A stretch of 64,000 nt of DNA from NCBI RefSeq assembly GCF_003950315.1, contig NZ_NGJT01000004.1, forward strand, positions 62,001 to 126,000, in the 5' to 3' direction. The notes below the pieces were generated by a model, which did no database searches, had not been told where the DNA came from, and saw only the letters and a program-made list of their open reading frames with translations. Both the position numbers and the translations under genes were made by a program. This stretch comes from Vagococcus bubulae. GTDB taxonomy: Bacteria; Bacillota; Bacilli; Lactobacillales; Vagococcaceae. Of this stretch, positions 51,097 through 59,755 are shown in pieces. Numbering within the stretch: the stretch's first letter is position 1; the number at the start of each line of letters is the position of its first letter.

Positions 51097-51114
51097 AAGA
51101 ATGGGGTGCTTAGT

Positions 51115-52047
51115 GTGTCTTTTGCATCGGATGTTAAAAAAGAACTGACTACTTTGGAAGTTCATAAAGAACATGCAAAGGCTGAATTGGCAGCTTTAAT
51201 TCGAATGAATGGTTCTGTAACGTTAGCTAATAGACAATTTGTATTAAATGTTCAAACGGAAAATGCTGCAATAGCTAGACGAATATATACATTGTTAAAA
51301 GATCACTATGAAGTAAATAGTGAGTTGTTAGTGCGACGAAAAATGAAATTAAAAAAAAATAATGTTTATATCGTTCGTTTGAAACAAGGAACAAAAGAAA
51401 TCTTAAATGATTTAGAAATTATGGATGGCGTGATGTTTAACACGCATGTTTCAGATAGTATTATGGGGAATGAACAAAAAATGCGTTCTTATTTACGAGG
51501 GGCATTTTTAGCAGGTGGCTCAGTTAATAATCCTGAGACAAGTCGTTATCACTTAGAAATTTATTCGATGTATGAAGAACAATGCATTGATTTATGTGAG
51601 ATGCTGAAATTTTATGGTTTAAATGGACGAGTGGTTGAAAGACGTACAGGTTTTATTACTTATCTAAAAGGTGCAGAAGAAATTGCCGATTTTTTAGTGT
51701 TAGTTGGGGCGACAAACGCTATGTTAAAATTTGAAGATGTTCGAATTGTGCGAGATTTACGAAATTCGGTTAACCGACTAATGAATTGTGAAAATGCCAA
51801 TATGAATAAAACCGCAGATGCTGCAAAACGTCAAATTGAGAACATTCGATTAATCAAAGAAACGGTCGGTTTAGAACAATTACCCGAAAAATTAAGAGAA
51901 GTCGCAGAAATACGTTTGGAAAACCCAGAAATTAGTTTAAAAGAGCTAGGGGAGATGATTCCGTCTGGTCCAATAACCAAATCAGGTATTAATCATCGCA
52001 TCCGAAAAATCAATGAATTTGCTAATAATTTAGTTCAAACAAAGTAA
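51115..52047 (+). CDS. whiA: Sporulation-type/cell division regulator WhiA
   Basis: A 310-residue protein with a LAGLIDADG-like N-terminal domain ([33 protein letters not shown], quoted in part; [16 protein letters not shown]) and a C-terminal HTH ([25 protein letters not shown]). It binds DNA and affects chromosome segregation and division in non-sporulating Firmicutes too. GTG 51115 is chosen because GGGG lies 8 bases upstream and it matches the family start (V/M)SFAS; a GTG three codons earlier overlaps that Shine-Dalgarno. Confidence 0.95.
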   Translation: MSFASDVKKELTTLEVHKEHAKAELAALIRMNGSVTLANRQFVLNVQTENAAIARRIYTLLKDHYEVNSELLVRRKMKLKKNNVYIVRLKQGTKEILNDLEIMDGVMFNTHVSDSIMGNEQKMRSYLRGAFLAGGSVNNPETSRYHLEIYSMYEEQCIDLCEMLKFYGLNGRVVERRTGFITYLKGAEEIADFLVLVGATNAMLKFEDVRIVRDLRNSVNRLMNCENANMNKTADAAKRQIENIRLIKETVGLEQLPEKLREVAEIRLENPEISLKELGEMIPSGPITKSGINHRIRKINEFANNLVQTK

Positions 52048-52065
52048 AAGAGGATTGACCAGTGA

Positions 52066-52112
52066 CCTTATCTGTTAAAAAGTGTTGTTTGTTTAGCGGA
52101 TAAGGGTTTTTT
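52066..52112 (+). terminator. Terminator after whiA
   Basis: CCTTATCTGTTAAA and TTTAGCGGATAAGG pair over 14 bp (including G-T pairs) around a 13-base loop, followed by T6. Confidence 0.8.
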
Positions 52113-52145
52113 ATGTTTTTTTCTTCTCAATATCTTGATATAAAT

Positions 52146-52155
52146 ATGGTATAAT
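52146..52155 (+). promoter_or_regulatory. Extended -10 promoter for ylxM-ffh
   Basis: TATGG-TATAAT gives a TGn extension and a perfect -10, 45 bases before ylxM. The -35 region (TCAATA) is weak. Confidence 0.5.
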
Positions 52156-52200
52156 GTGAAAGTGATTGTACTAAGATAGTCAAGTTAAAGGAGGGAAAAC

Positions 52201-52542
52201 ATGGAAATTGAAAAAACCAATCGAATGAATGCTTTGTTTGAATTTTATTCAACTCTTTTAACGGAAAAACAAATGAATTATATTGAACTTTATTATGCAG
52301 ATGATTTTTCTTTAGGTGAAATAGCTGAAGAATATGATGTGAGTCGTCAAGCAGTGTATGATAATATTAAACGCACAGAAAAATTACTAGAAACCTATGA
52401 AAAGAAATTACATTTGTATTCTAATTATGTGGTACGTCAAGAGATGATTGATGAAATCAAATCATTATTAAAAGCATCATACCCAGAAACAGATATGATT
52501 AATGAGTTACTAGATAAAATTCAAGAAATAGAAGAAGAGTAG
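52201..52542 (+). CDS. ylxM: YlxM family DNA-binding protein (SRP-associated)
   Basis: 113 residues with a sigma-70 region 4-like HTH ([42 protein letters not shown], quoted in part). YlxM proteins are encoded next to ffh in Firmicutes and bind the SRP RNA or Ffh complex in streptococci. GGAGGGAAAAC precedes the ATG. It is 12 bases upstream of ffh and clearly co-transcribed. Confidence 0.93.
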   Translation: MEIEKTNRMNALFEFYSTLLTEKQMNYIELYYADDFSLGEIAEEYDVSRQAVYDNIKRTEKLLETYEKKLHLYSNYVVRQEMIDEIKSLLKASYPETDMINELLDKIQEIEEE

Positions 52543-52554
52543 GAGTTTAAAAAT

Positions 52555-53988
52555 ATGGCTTTTGAAAGTTTAACAGATCGCTTACAGGTAGCGATGAGTA
52601 AATTAAAGAAAAAAGGGACGGTAAAAGAAGAAGACGTAAAAGACATGATGCGCGAGATTCGTCTTGCGTTACTTGAAGCCGATGTTAACTTACAAGTTGT
52701 TCGTGGCTTTGTCAAAAGTGTAGGCGAACGTGCAGTCGGAGTTGAAATTCTTGAGTCTTTAAATCCAACCCAACAAATTGTTAAAGTAGTAGATGAAGAA
52801 TTAACGAAAGTATTAGGTTCTGAAGCTGTTGGATTAAATAAATCACCAAAAATTCCAACTATTGTGATGATGGTTGGTCTACAAGGTGCTGGTAAAACAA
52901 CGTTCACAGGAAAGATTTCAAACTTTTTAAAACAAAATGAAAATGCTAGACCTTTACTGATTGCAGCTGACGTGTATCGTCCTGCTGCGGTCGATCAATT
53001 AAAAGTCATTGGCCAACAACTAGATATCCCAGTTTTTGATATGGGAACAGATGTTGATCCAGTTGAAATTGTTCGCCAAGGGTTAGAACAAGCTAAAGAA
53101 AATAAAAATGACTATGTATTTATTGATACGGCAGGTCGTTTGCATATTGATGAAAACCTAATGGATGAGTTGAAACGTATTAAAGACTTTGCTCAACCTA
53201 ATGATATTTTACTAACTGTTGATGCGATGACTGGTCAAGATGCGGTGACGGTAGCTCAAAGTTTTGATGAACAATTAGACGTAACAGGGGTTGTGTTAAC
53301 AAAACTTGATGGGGACACTCGTGGTGGTGCGGCACTATCAATTCGTGCGATTACTGGTAAACCAATCAAATTCATTGGTACCGGTGAAAAATTAACTGAT
53401 ATCGAAGTATTCCACCCAGATAGAATGTCTAGTCGTATTTTAGGTATGGGGGATATGTTAACCTTAATTGAGAAAGCTCAAAAAGAATACGATGAAGAAA
53501 AAGCAGAAGAATTAGCGCAAAAAATGCGTGAAAATAATTTTGACTTTAATGATTTTATTGAACAATTAGACCAAGTAATGGGAATGGGTCCATTGGAAGA
53601 TTTGATTAAAATGATTCCAGGGATGAACAATGTCCCAGGACTAGATCAATTACAAGTTGATCCAAAAGATGTGGCACGTAAAAAAGCCATTGTTTTCTCA
53701 ATGACGCCAGAAGAACGTGAAAACCCAGAATTATTAAATCCTAGCCGTAGAAGACGTATTGCAGCAGGTTCGGGTAATTCAGTCGTTGAAGTTAACCGTA
53801 TGATTAAACAATTTAACGAATCACGTAAAATGATGCAACAAATGACTAAAGGAAATATGCCAGCTGGATTAGAAAATATGATGGGTGGCGGTGTTCAAGG
53901 TAAGCTTGGTAAAATGGCCATGAACAAAATGATTAAGAAAAACAAAAAGAAAATGAAAAATAAAAATAAGAAGAAAAAGAAAAAATAG
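52555..53988 (+). CDS. ffh: Signal recognition particle protein Ffh
   Basis: A 477-residue SRP54 GTPase. The N domain (about 1-90) is followed by the G domain with P-loop GLQGAGKTT, DTAGRLHIDE and TKLDGDTRGGAA. The Met-rich M domain (from about 330, including GMGPLEDLIKMIPGM and repeated Met after 410) binds signal peptides and SRP RNA. The C-terminus is a very Lys-rich tail. Targets nascent membrane proteins to the translocon. Confidence 0.97.
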   Translation: MAFESLTDRLQVAMSKLKKKGTVKEEDVKDMMREIRLALLEADVNLQVVRGFVKSVGERAVGVEILESLNPTQQIVKVVDEELTKVLGSEAVGLNKSPKIPTIVMMVGLQGAGKTTFTGKISNFLKQNENARPLLIAADVYRPAAVDQLKVIGQQLDIPVFDMGTDVDPVEIVRQGLEQAKENKNDYVFIDTAGRLHIDENLMDELKRIKDFAQPNDILLTVDAMTGQDAVTVAQSFDEQLDVTGVVLTKLDGDTRGGAALSIRAITGKPIKFIGTGEKLTDIEVFHPDRMSSRILGMGDMLTLIEKAQKEYDEEKAEELAQKMRENNFDFNDFIEQLDQVMGMGPLEDLIKMIPGMNNVPGLDQLQVDPKDVARKKAIVFSMTPEERENPELLNPSRRRRIAAGSGNSVVEVNRMIKQFNESRKMMQQMTKGNMPAGLENMMGGGVQGKLGKMAMNKMIKKNKKKMKNKNKKKKKK

Positions 53989-54017
53989 AAGGAGGCCATG
54001 AGCCTTCTTTTTTTATA
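53985..54017 (+). terminator. Terminator after ffh
   Basis: AGAAGGaGGC / cat / GaGCCTTCT followed by T7; the stem begins within the ffh stop region. Confidence 0.8.
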
Positions 54018-54154
54018 AAAACAATGTTGTGTTTTTTAAGTTATTGTTATCACTTAAATCGTTTAATTAACATAATTTAATCTTATTTTATAGTAAAATC
54101 GACACCAACTAGTTAGACTTTATGTATCTTATTAAATAAAAGGAGTGTTGACGG

Positions 54155-55600
54155 ATGAAAGATGCCACTTTTTGGGCAAATGAGATTAAACAAAAACACA
54201 TATCAGTGGAAGAATTGTTAAATGAAACATATAGTAAGGTTATCAAACACAGTGAATTAAACTGTTTTGTTGGATTTGATGAAGAAAGCTATCACCAACT
54301 ATTACAGTCTTTAAAAACTTCTAATCAAGAAAGTCCATTTTATGGGGTGCCTTTTCCATTAAAAAATATTGGTCAACAAAAAAAAGGTTGGATTAATACT
54401 GCTGGAGCGAAATTGATGACGGGTAATCAATCATTATTAACTGATAATTACGTGAAACAAATAGAAGCAGCTGGATTTATTCCGTTTGGTAAAACCAATG
54501 CACCTGAATTTGGATTTAAAAATGTGACGGATCCTTTACTCTATGGCGCAACAAAAAATGCGTGGAATGAAGATTATCATGCAGGGGGTAGTAGTGGTGG
54601 TGCTGCTTCAGCGATCGCTTCAGGTATTGTCCCATTAGCTGGAGCAAGTGACGGTGGTGGCTCTATTAGAATTCCAGCGAGTTTTTCTGGATTATTGGGA
54701 TTAAAACCAAGTCGAGGAAATATTGTGACAGGGCCTGATGAGTGGCGAGCTTGGCAAGGCGCTTCTGTTAATTTTGTGTTGGGTGTTTCAGTAAGAGATG
54801 CAAGAGCGATGTTAGATATATTAAAACCGACACAACAAATCTCACCATTTTTAATCCCACAGACTTTTTATCAACAGAAAAAAACATTGAAAATAGCTGT
54901 TTGCAATGACTCGCCAGTTGGAAACAATGTCTCACATGCAGCAAAACAAGCAGTGGAGAAAGCTATTAAGTTTTTAGTGAGCGAAGGACACGATGTTGTT
55001 GAAATTCCCTACCCGATTAATGGAGACGAATTAATTCGAAGCTATTATACAATGAATGGTGGAGAAACATCTGCTATGATGGATTCGTTTAAAGCGCATT
55101 TGAAGCGAGATCTATCGATCAATGATATGGAGCTGATGACGTGGACGTTGTATCAATATGGTGAAACATTATCAGCTTCAGACTATGTTCAAAGTTTTTA
55201 TGCATGGGATAAAGCCACTCAAGTTATGGAAGAATTATTTGAGGAGTATGATTTGTTTTTATCACCATCAGCTACCACAACAGCTCCGAAAATAATGGAG
55301 GATTTGCAAAGCAATCAAATTCGCCAATCAATGAGGATGGCACATGAATTGACTAAAAAAGAATTAGCAGAGCTAGTTTATGCAATGTTTGAAAAAAGCT
55401 TACATATAACACCTTACACTCAGTTAGCTAATTTAACAGGTCAACCTGCGATTAATTTACCAATCTATGTGGCAGAAAATGGACTACCAATAGGGGTGCA
55501 ATTTATGGCAGCCAAAGGAAATGACACCCTTCTTCTTGATGTGGCAAAATTATTTGAATCTCATCAACAATTTATTTTACCAACGTACTATCATCAGTAA
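54155..55600 (+). CDS. Amidase (amidase signature family)
   Basis: A 481-residue hydrolase of the GatA-like amidase signature family. The catalytic Ser-cisSer-Lys set is visible: Lys70 in PFPLKN, cis-Ser about 146 in GGSSGGA and nucleophile Ser170 in DGGGSIRIPAS. No gatC or gatB is adjacent and the C-terminal half differs from GatA, so this is a stand-alone amidase of unknown substrate rather than the Glu-tRNA amidotransferase. It is monocistronic, convergent with ftsW, and shares a bidirectional terminator with it. Confidence 0.9.
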   Translation: MKDATFWANEIKQKHISVEELLNETYSKVIKHSELNCFVGFDEESYHQLLQSLKTSNQESPFYGVPFPLKNIGQQKKGWINTAGAKLMTGNQSLLTDNYVKQIEAAGFIPFGKTNAPEFGFKNVTDPLLYGATKNAWNEDYHAGGSSGGAASAIASGIVPLAGASDGGGSIRIPASFSGLLGLKPSRGNIVTGPDEWRAWQGASVNFVLGVSVRDARAMLDILKPTQQISPFLIPQTFYQQKKTLKIAVCNDSPVGNNVSHAAKQAVEKAIKFLVSEGHDVVEIPYPINGDELIRSYYTMNGGETSAMMDSFKAHLKRDLSINDMELMTWTLYQYGETLSASDYVQSFYAWDKATQVMEELFEEYDLFLSPSATTTAPKIMEDLQSNQIRQSMRMAHELTKKELAELVYAMFEKSLHITPYTQLANLTGQPAINLPIYVAENGLPIGVQFMAAKGNDTLLLDVAKLFESHQQFILPTYYHQ

Positions 55601-55603
55601 AAA

Positions 55604-55642
55604 AACATGACTAAGAGATAGCTAAATCTCATTAGTCATGTT
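55604..55642. terminator. Bidirectional terminator between amidase and ftsW
   Basis: AACATGACTAAGAGAT and ATCTCATTAGTCATGTT form a stem of about 15 bp, flanked by A and T runs on both sides. It overlaps the last codons of ftsW. Confidence 0.85.
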
Positions 55643-56836
55643 GATTTTTTTGTAAGGTTTTATTTCTAAAGAAGAACCTTCATATAATTGATGCCGTTTT
55701 TCATCGGCACTAATATTCAGAGCAATCCCAACCAATATGGACAAGGTCATTAAGTTAGACCCACCATAACTCATGAAAGGAAACGGGACACCAGTCATTG
55801 GCATAATACTTAAAATACCACCAAGGTTGACAAACAGTTGAAGTAAAATTGCTGTGCTAATTCCAATACAAGCCAAAGAGTTAAAGGCATTAGTTGAACG
55901 AATCCCAATTGATAAAATTCTTAAAATTAGATAGAAAAGAATCATCAAAATGATAATACTGGCAATTAACCCAAGTTCTTCCATGGTGATAGAGAAAATG
56001 AAGTCCGTTTCAGCAACTGGTAAAAAGCCTTTTTTCTGAATGCTTTTCCCTAAGCCTTTTCCAAACCAGCCACCATTATAAATCGCAAAATACGAGTTAA
56101 CTAATTGAAACCCATTGTTTAACTTATCTTCAAATGGGTTACTCATTACAGAAAAACGTTTATACACATGAGAAAAACGTTCAGGTATCAGCATTCCACC
56201 GTTAAACATGACAATTTGCCAGACTAGCCCAATAAACACGACAAGTCCACCAAAACTGAGAAAAGTGTATCCAGCTGGAATCCCACTTGAGAGAACCAAT
56301 ACAGCAAATAAGAAGAAAATAATCGCTGCTCCACCAACGTTTGGTTGGATTAACACTAATAAAATCATCCCACCAATAATGGCAGTTGGCACCATGACCG
56401 ACTTGAAAAAGTCTTGATTAATGGTTTCTTGTCGCCTTGAAAAAATAAACGCACAGTAGAGAATGGTTGAAATCATAACAAACTCTGACGGTTGAAAACT
56501 AAAGCTCCCAATAGAAATCCATCTCTGTGCCCCACTTATTGTTTTTCCAAGACCTAAAACACTGGTCGCAACGAGTAAAATGTATGTGATACCAAGCATG
56601 ATTTTTTGAAAGACACCAGTTTGATAAACGGTTAACTTTGTTTTATAAATAATGGCAATCAAGATTAACGAAATAACAAAAAAGATACCTTGTTTGGTTG
56701 CAATAGAAAAAATACTTTTTCCTTGTTGGTTGAGTTTATAAGAGCTAGCGCTAAAAATCATGATGATACCAATGATATTTAGTACAATATATGGAATCAA
56801 AATTTTAAAATCAATAAATTGTAATTTTTTTCTCAT
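55622..56836 (-). CDS. ftsW: SEDS-family peptidoglycan polymerase FtsW
   Basis: A 404-residue polytopic glycosyltransferase with about 10 membrane helices. SEDS features seen are GAQRWISIGSFSFQPSEF, GGWFGKGLGKSIQKKGFLPVAETDFIF and MTGVPFPFMSYGGSNL. The latter two favour FtsW (septal) over RodA. It is transcribed alone on the minus strand; no cognate class B PBP is next to it. A perfect palindrome lies in its probable promoter region. Confidence 0.93.
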   Translation of the reverse strand: MRKKLQFIDFKILIPYIVLNIIGIIMIFSASSYKLNQQGKSIFSIATKQGIFFVISLILIAIIYKTKLTVYQTGVFQKIMLGITYILLVATSVLGLGKTISGAQRWISIGSFSFQPSEFVMISTILYCAFIFSRRQETINQDFFKSVMVPTAIIGGMILLVLIQPNVGGAAIIFFLFAVLVLSSGIPAGYTFLSFGGLVVFIGLVWQIVMFNGGMLIPERFSHVYKRFSVMSNPFEDKLNNGFQLVNSYFAIYNGGWFGKGLGKSIQKKGFLPVAETDFIFSITMEELGLIASIIILMILFYLILRILSIGIRSTNAFNSLACIGISTAILLQLFVNLGGILSIMPMTGVPFPFMSYGGSNLMTLSILVGIALNISADEKRHQLYEGSSLEIKPYKKINMTNEI

Positions 56837-56872
56837 GGAGTAATCCCCTTTATTACGAATACATTTTTATAC

Positions 56873-56887
56873 ATACTAGACTAGTAT
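56873..56887 (-). promoter_or_regulatory. Perfect palindrome upstream of ftsW (candidate operator)
   Basis: ATACTAG-A-CTAGTAT is perfectly symmetrical. On the minus strand a TATAAA (56871-56866) lies just downstream and TTGTTA/TTTGTT just upstream, so the palindrome fills the likely promoter spacer, 37-51 bases before the ftsW start. Confidence 0.55.
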
Positions 56888-57026
56888 AACAAAAAATAAC
56901 GCTAAAAAAAGATGATTTAACAAAAAATAATAATTTTATAAGGAATAGGAAGAGCTTAAAGTATCCCTATCTGAACTATTAGATTAATGGTATTATAATG
57001 GAGTTGATAGCTAAGGAGAGTGTGTC

Positions 57027-58190
57027 ATGAAAAAAAAGGTTGAAATGAATTCTTTCACAGCGATTGCCATTTTATCGATTTCATTTATTTTGACAAGTGG
57101 GGTGTCGATAAATGGCACGTTACCATTTATAAAAAAATCGCTGGAATTAACGCAAATCAAAGCAGAGTTACTTAGTACCGTTCCAAGTATTACGGTGATA
57201 ATCTTTATATTATTATCTTCCAGTATCTCTAAAAAAATAGGAATGAAAAAAACAGTGGTTATTGGATTATTGCTCGTTTGTTTTGGGGGAGTATTACCAA
57301 AGTTTACCCCAAATAGTTATCTGATGATATTTATTGGTAGGTTGTTATTAGGTGCAGGATTTGGTATGTATAATGCGTTATCTGTCAGTTTTATAAATGG
57401 ATTATATAGTGGAAGAAAACGTTCTGAATTGTTGGGGATTAGAAACGCGGTCGAAGGGCTTGGTCAAATGGTTTTAACGTTTGTTGCAGGATTACTTATT
57501 ACCCCAAATTGGACCAATGCCTATCTCATCTATTTCTTAAGTTTACCCATCGCGTTATTTTTCTACCGCTATGTTCCAGAAGTTGCGACACAGACAGATA
57601 GAAAAAAAGCTCCCTTTTCATTAAGCAAGCCACTTGTTTTGACTGCTATTTTTGCTTCAAGTTTGGTGATGAATTCAATTGCAGTGGCTGTTAGATTTCC
57701 GTCATTAGCGATTGAGTTAAAAGGAGAAACGATTAATACTAGTCTGTTTTTATCTATTATGCCAGTTTTGGGCATTATTGCAGGATTTCTTTTTGAAAAA
57801 GTCATTCGATTATTTCGTTTTAAAGTCATCTATGTGGCATTAGGTATTAATATTCTATTTAACTTATTTGTTTATTTATCTGATTATTCTTTTAGTTTAC
57901 TACTTATTGGGTTATTTATATCAAGTGTTCCAGTGGCATGGATATTACCTTATATTTTTAACCATATCGAACAAATTGCTAAAGGCGTAGATATTAATCA
58001 GTCAACATCGGTTATTTTTATTGGTTGTAATCTAGGTGTCTTGTTATCTCCGGTTATTATGAGTCTATTAAATGGATTATTTCATACAACAGATTTAAAA
58101 TTCCCTTTTCTATGTTTTGTGGTATTTTATCTAATGGTATTATTAGTGATTCGAACAAATCATCATAAGATTGAGAAATTCATGAATTAA
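57027..58190 (+). CDS. Major facilitator superfamily transporter
   Basis: 387 residues with about 12 hydrophobic helices in two halves, split by a hydrophilic loop (about 182-200). The RLLLGAGFGMYNALSVSFI stretch around helix 4 and the SISKKIGMKKTVVIG loop between helices 2 and 3 are MFS motif A/B-like. The subfamily resembles CynX/NimT or drug exporters; substrate unknown. A perfect TATAAT lies 28 bases before the ATG (56994-56999) with only a weak -35. AAGGAGAG precedes the ATG. Confidence 0.88.
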   Translation: MKKKVEMNSFTAIAILSISFILTSGVSINGTLPFIKKSLELTQIKAELLSTVPSITVIIFILLSSSISKKIGMKKTVVIGLLLVCFGGVLPKFTPNSYLMIFIGRLLLGAGFGMYNALSVSFINGLYSGRKRSELLGIRNAVEGLGQMVLTFVAGLLITPNWTNAYLIYFLSLPIALFFYRYVPEVATQTDRKKAPFSLSKPLVLTAIFASSLVMNSIAVAVRFPSLAIELKGETINTSLFLSIMPVLGIIAGFLFEKVIRLFRFKVIYVALGINILFNLFVYLSDYSFSLLLIGLFISSVPVAWILPYIFNHIEQIAKGVDINQSTSVIFIGCNLGVLLSPVIMSLLNGLFHTTDLKFPFLCFVVFYLMVLLVIRTNHHKIEKFMN

Positions 58191-58268
58191 AAATGAGAAT
58201 TTATTCGCCTTAGCGTTTTATGATAAAAATAAGTCTATAATGGTTTTAGAAAATGATGAGGTGAAGAG

Positions 58269-59237
58269 ATGAAAAGAGTACTCGTTTTACACACAGGCGG
58301 AACGATTTCTATGACACAAGAAGATGGTGTAGGGGTTAGCTTATCCAATAAACATCCACTAGGCGATAAGTTTTTACCATTACCAAAAGACATAGAATTA
58401 GTGGTTGAAGAGGTGTTTAATCTACCCTCGCCACACATTACTCCTAAAGAGATGTTATTATTAAAAGAGCGTATCGTAAAAGCGCAAGCAGAAAATTTTG
58501 TGGGTGTTGTGATAACTCATGGTACAGATACGTTAGAAGAAACAGCCTATTTTTTAGAATTGACATTAAAAAATAATTTAGCCATGGTGTTAACAGGAGC
58601 GATGAGAAGTAGTAATGAAATAGGATCAGATGGATTGTATAACTTTAGACAAGCAATTATTACAGCTGCTCATGAATCAGCTCGCGATAAAGGTGTGTTG
58701 GTTGTCATGAATGATGAAATACATGAGGCGCGATTTGTTACAAAAACCCATACAACAAGTGTCGATACCTTCCGTGCCCCAACGTTTGGTCCAATTGGCA
58801 TTTTATCCAAAAACAAACCTATTTTTTTAAAGGATGTTATCGAAGAAGAAGTTTACCCAATTACAACAGTGGAAGGAACCATTCCTATTATCAAAGCTTA
58901 TGCAGGTATGGATGGAACATTGTTTGATTTATTAACAGAAAGAAATGTTGATGGGATTGTCATAGAAGCTCTTGGTGCAGGAAATTTACCACCTGCTGTG
59001 TTACCTAGTTTGGAAAAAGTCCTGCAAAAAAATATTCCTGTAGCACTTGTTTCAAGATGTGCGAATGGTATAGCAGAGGATATATATAGCTACGTAGGTG
59101 GTGGGGTAGAGTTAAAAAGTATGGGTGTGATGTTTGTTAGAGGCATTACCGGACCTAAAGCACGATTGCGTTTATTAGTGGCTTTAAATGCAAACTTAGA
59201 TTCAACTTCTTTTAGACACTATATGACAGAGATTTAA
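58269..59237 (+). CDS. ansA: L-asparaginase, type I-like
   Basis: A 322-residue cytosolic asparaginase hydrolysing Asn to Asp and ammonia. The two catalytic motifs are present: LHTGGTISM (Thr12) and THGTDTLEET (Thr-Asp). The C-terminal domain has VSRCANGIAED. There is no signal peptide, pointing to the cytosolic form. GATGAGGTGAAGAG precedes the ATG. The gene is alone on its strand segment and is followed by a terminator. Confidence 0.94.
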   Translation: MKRVLVLHTGGTISMTQEDGVGVSLSNKHPLGDKFLPLPKDIELVVEEVFNLPSPHITPKEMLLLKERIVKAQAENFVGVVITHGTDTLEETAYFLELTLKNNLAMVLTGAMRSSNEIGSDGLYNFRQAIITAAHESARDKGVLVVMNDEIHEARFVTKTHTTSVDTFRAPTFGPIGILSKNKPIFLKDVIEEEVYPITTVEGTIPIIKAYAGMDGTLFDLLTERNVDGIVIEALGAGNLPPAVLPSLEKVLQKNIPVALVSRCANGIAEDIYSYVGGGVELKSMGVMFVRGITGPKARLRLLVALNANLDSTSFRHYMTEI

Positions 59238-59307
59238 TAACTAACAAATACTGGTTTATTCATTGTTAGCTATTTATCTTTTTTAACAGTGTTTCTAATA
59301 CGTTTTT

Positions 59308-59332
59308 GAGTAGAGAAATCTACTCTTTTTTT
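59308..59332 (+). terminator. Terminator after L-asparaginase
   Basis: GAGTAGA / gaaa / TCTACTC perfect stem followed by T7. Confidence 0.85.
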
Positions 59333-59357
59333 ATACAGTTGTTTATTGTGTTACTAT

Positions 59358-59408
59358 AAAAAAATACCCTCATATCGCTAGATGTTTATTCTAACGATAT
59401 GAGGGTAT
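59358..59408 (-). terminator. Terminator of the GlsB/YeaQ-type gene (minus strand)
   Basis: On the minus strand ATACCCTCATATCGTTAG / 9-base loop / CTAGCGATATGAGGGTAT is followed by T6. The stem is about 18 bp with one G-T pair. Confidence 0.85.
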
Positions 59409-59431
59409 TGCAAAAACTTTTTGACATGTTT

Positions 59432-59623
59432 TTATTTTTTCGCTTTTTTATTGTCACTTGGTGCTGCTGCTTCACCAATAAGCATGACAATAGCACAAGC
59501 AATTAAAGATACAATCACAGTTCCAGTGAAGTTATAATCAGTGACTCCGTGAAGTGCTCCACCAATATAACTAACCACTTGTCCTAATAAAATTGCCCAG
59601 ATAAAAACAACAATTCTTCCCAT
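59432..59623 (-). CDS. GlsB/YeaQ/YmgE-family small membrane protein
   Basis: 63 residues with about two hydrophobic helices (VFIWAILLGQVVSYIGGALHG and GTVIVSLIACAIVMLIGEA) and a charged Lys-rich C-terminus. This is the transglycosylase-associated (YeaQ/GlsB) family, often linked to general stress regulons with Gls24. No gls24 homologue is in the window. The ATG at 59623 has AGAGGTG 8 bases upstream; the frame opens earlier on a TTG that precedes the ribosome binding site. It is monocistronic, with its own promoter and terminator. Confidence 0.85.
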   Translation of the reverse strand: MGRIVVFIWAILLGQVVSYIGGALHGVTDYNFTGTVIVSLIACAIVMLIGEAAAPSDNKKAKK

Positions 59624-59649
59624 GTTTAATGCACCTCTTTTCAAGAATT

Positions 59650-59679
59650 AGTTTACCAATCTTTACTTTAAAAGTAAAG
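59650..59679 (-). promoter_or_regulatory. Promoter of the GlsB-type gene with overlapping 19-bp palindrome
   Basis: On the minus strand TTTACT (59678-59673), a 17-base spacer ending in TGG and TAAACT (59655-59650) form a promoter. A perfect palindrome CTTTACTTT-A-AAAGTAAAG (59661-59679, plus strand) covers the -35 box and part of the spacer, a good place for a repressor or activator. Confidence 0.6.
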
Positions 59680-59716
59680 GATTCATAGAGTAGTTTATGA
59701 AGAGAGAAAGGATTAT

Positions 59717-59727
59717 TATGGTATACT
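59717..59727 (+). promoter_or_regulatory. Extended -10 promoter for dnaE
   Basis: TTATGG-TATACT, an extended -10 (TGn), 29 bases before the dnaE ATG. No good -35 is present. Confidence 0.5.
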
Positions 59728-59755
59728 AAAAAGAGAAGATTAATGGAGGGGTTTC

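Noticed and set aside
54155-55600. GatA subunit of the Glu-tRNA(Gln) amidotransferase
   Set aside because: No gatC or gatB nearby and a divergent C-terminal half; better described as a stand-alone amidase.
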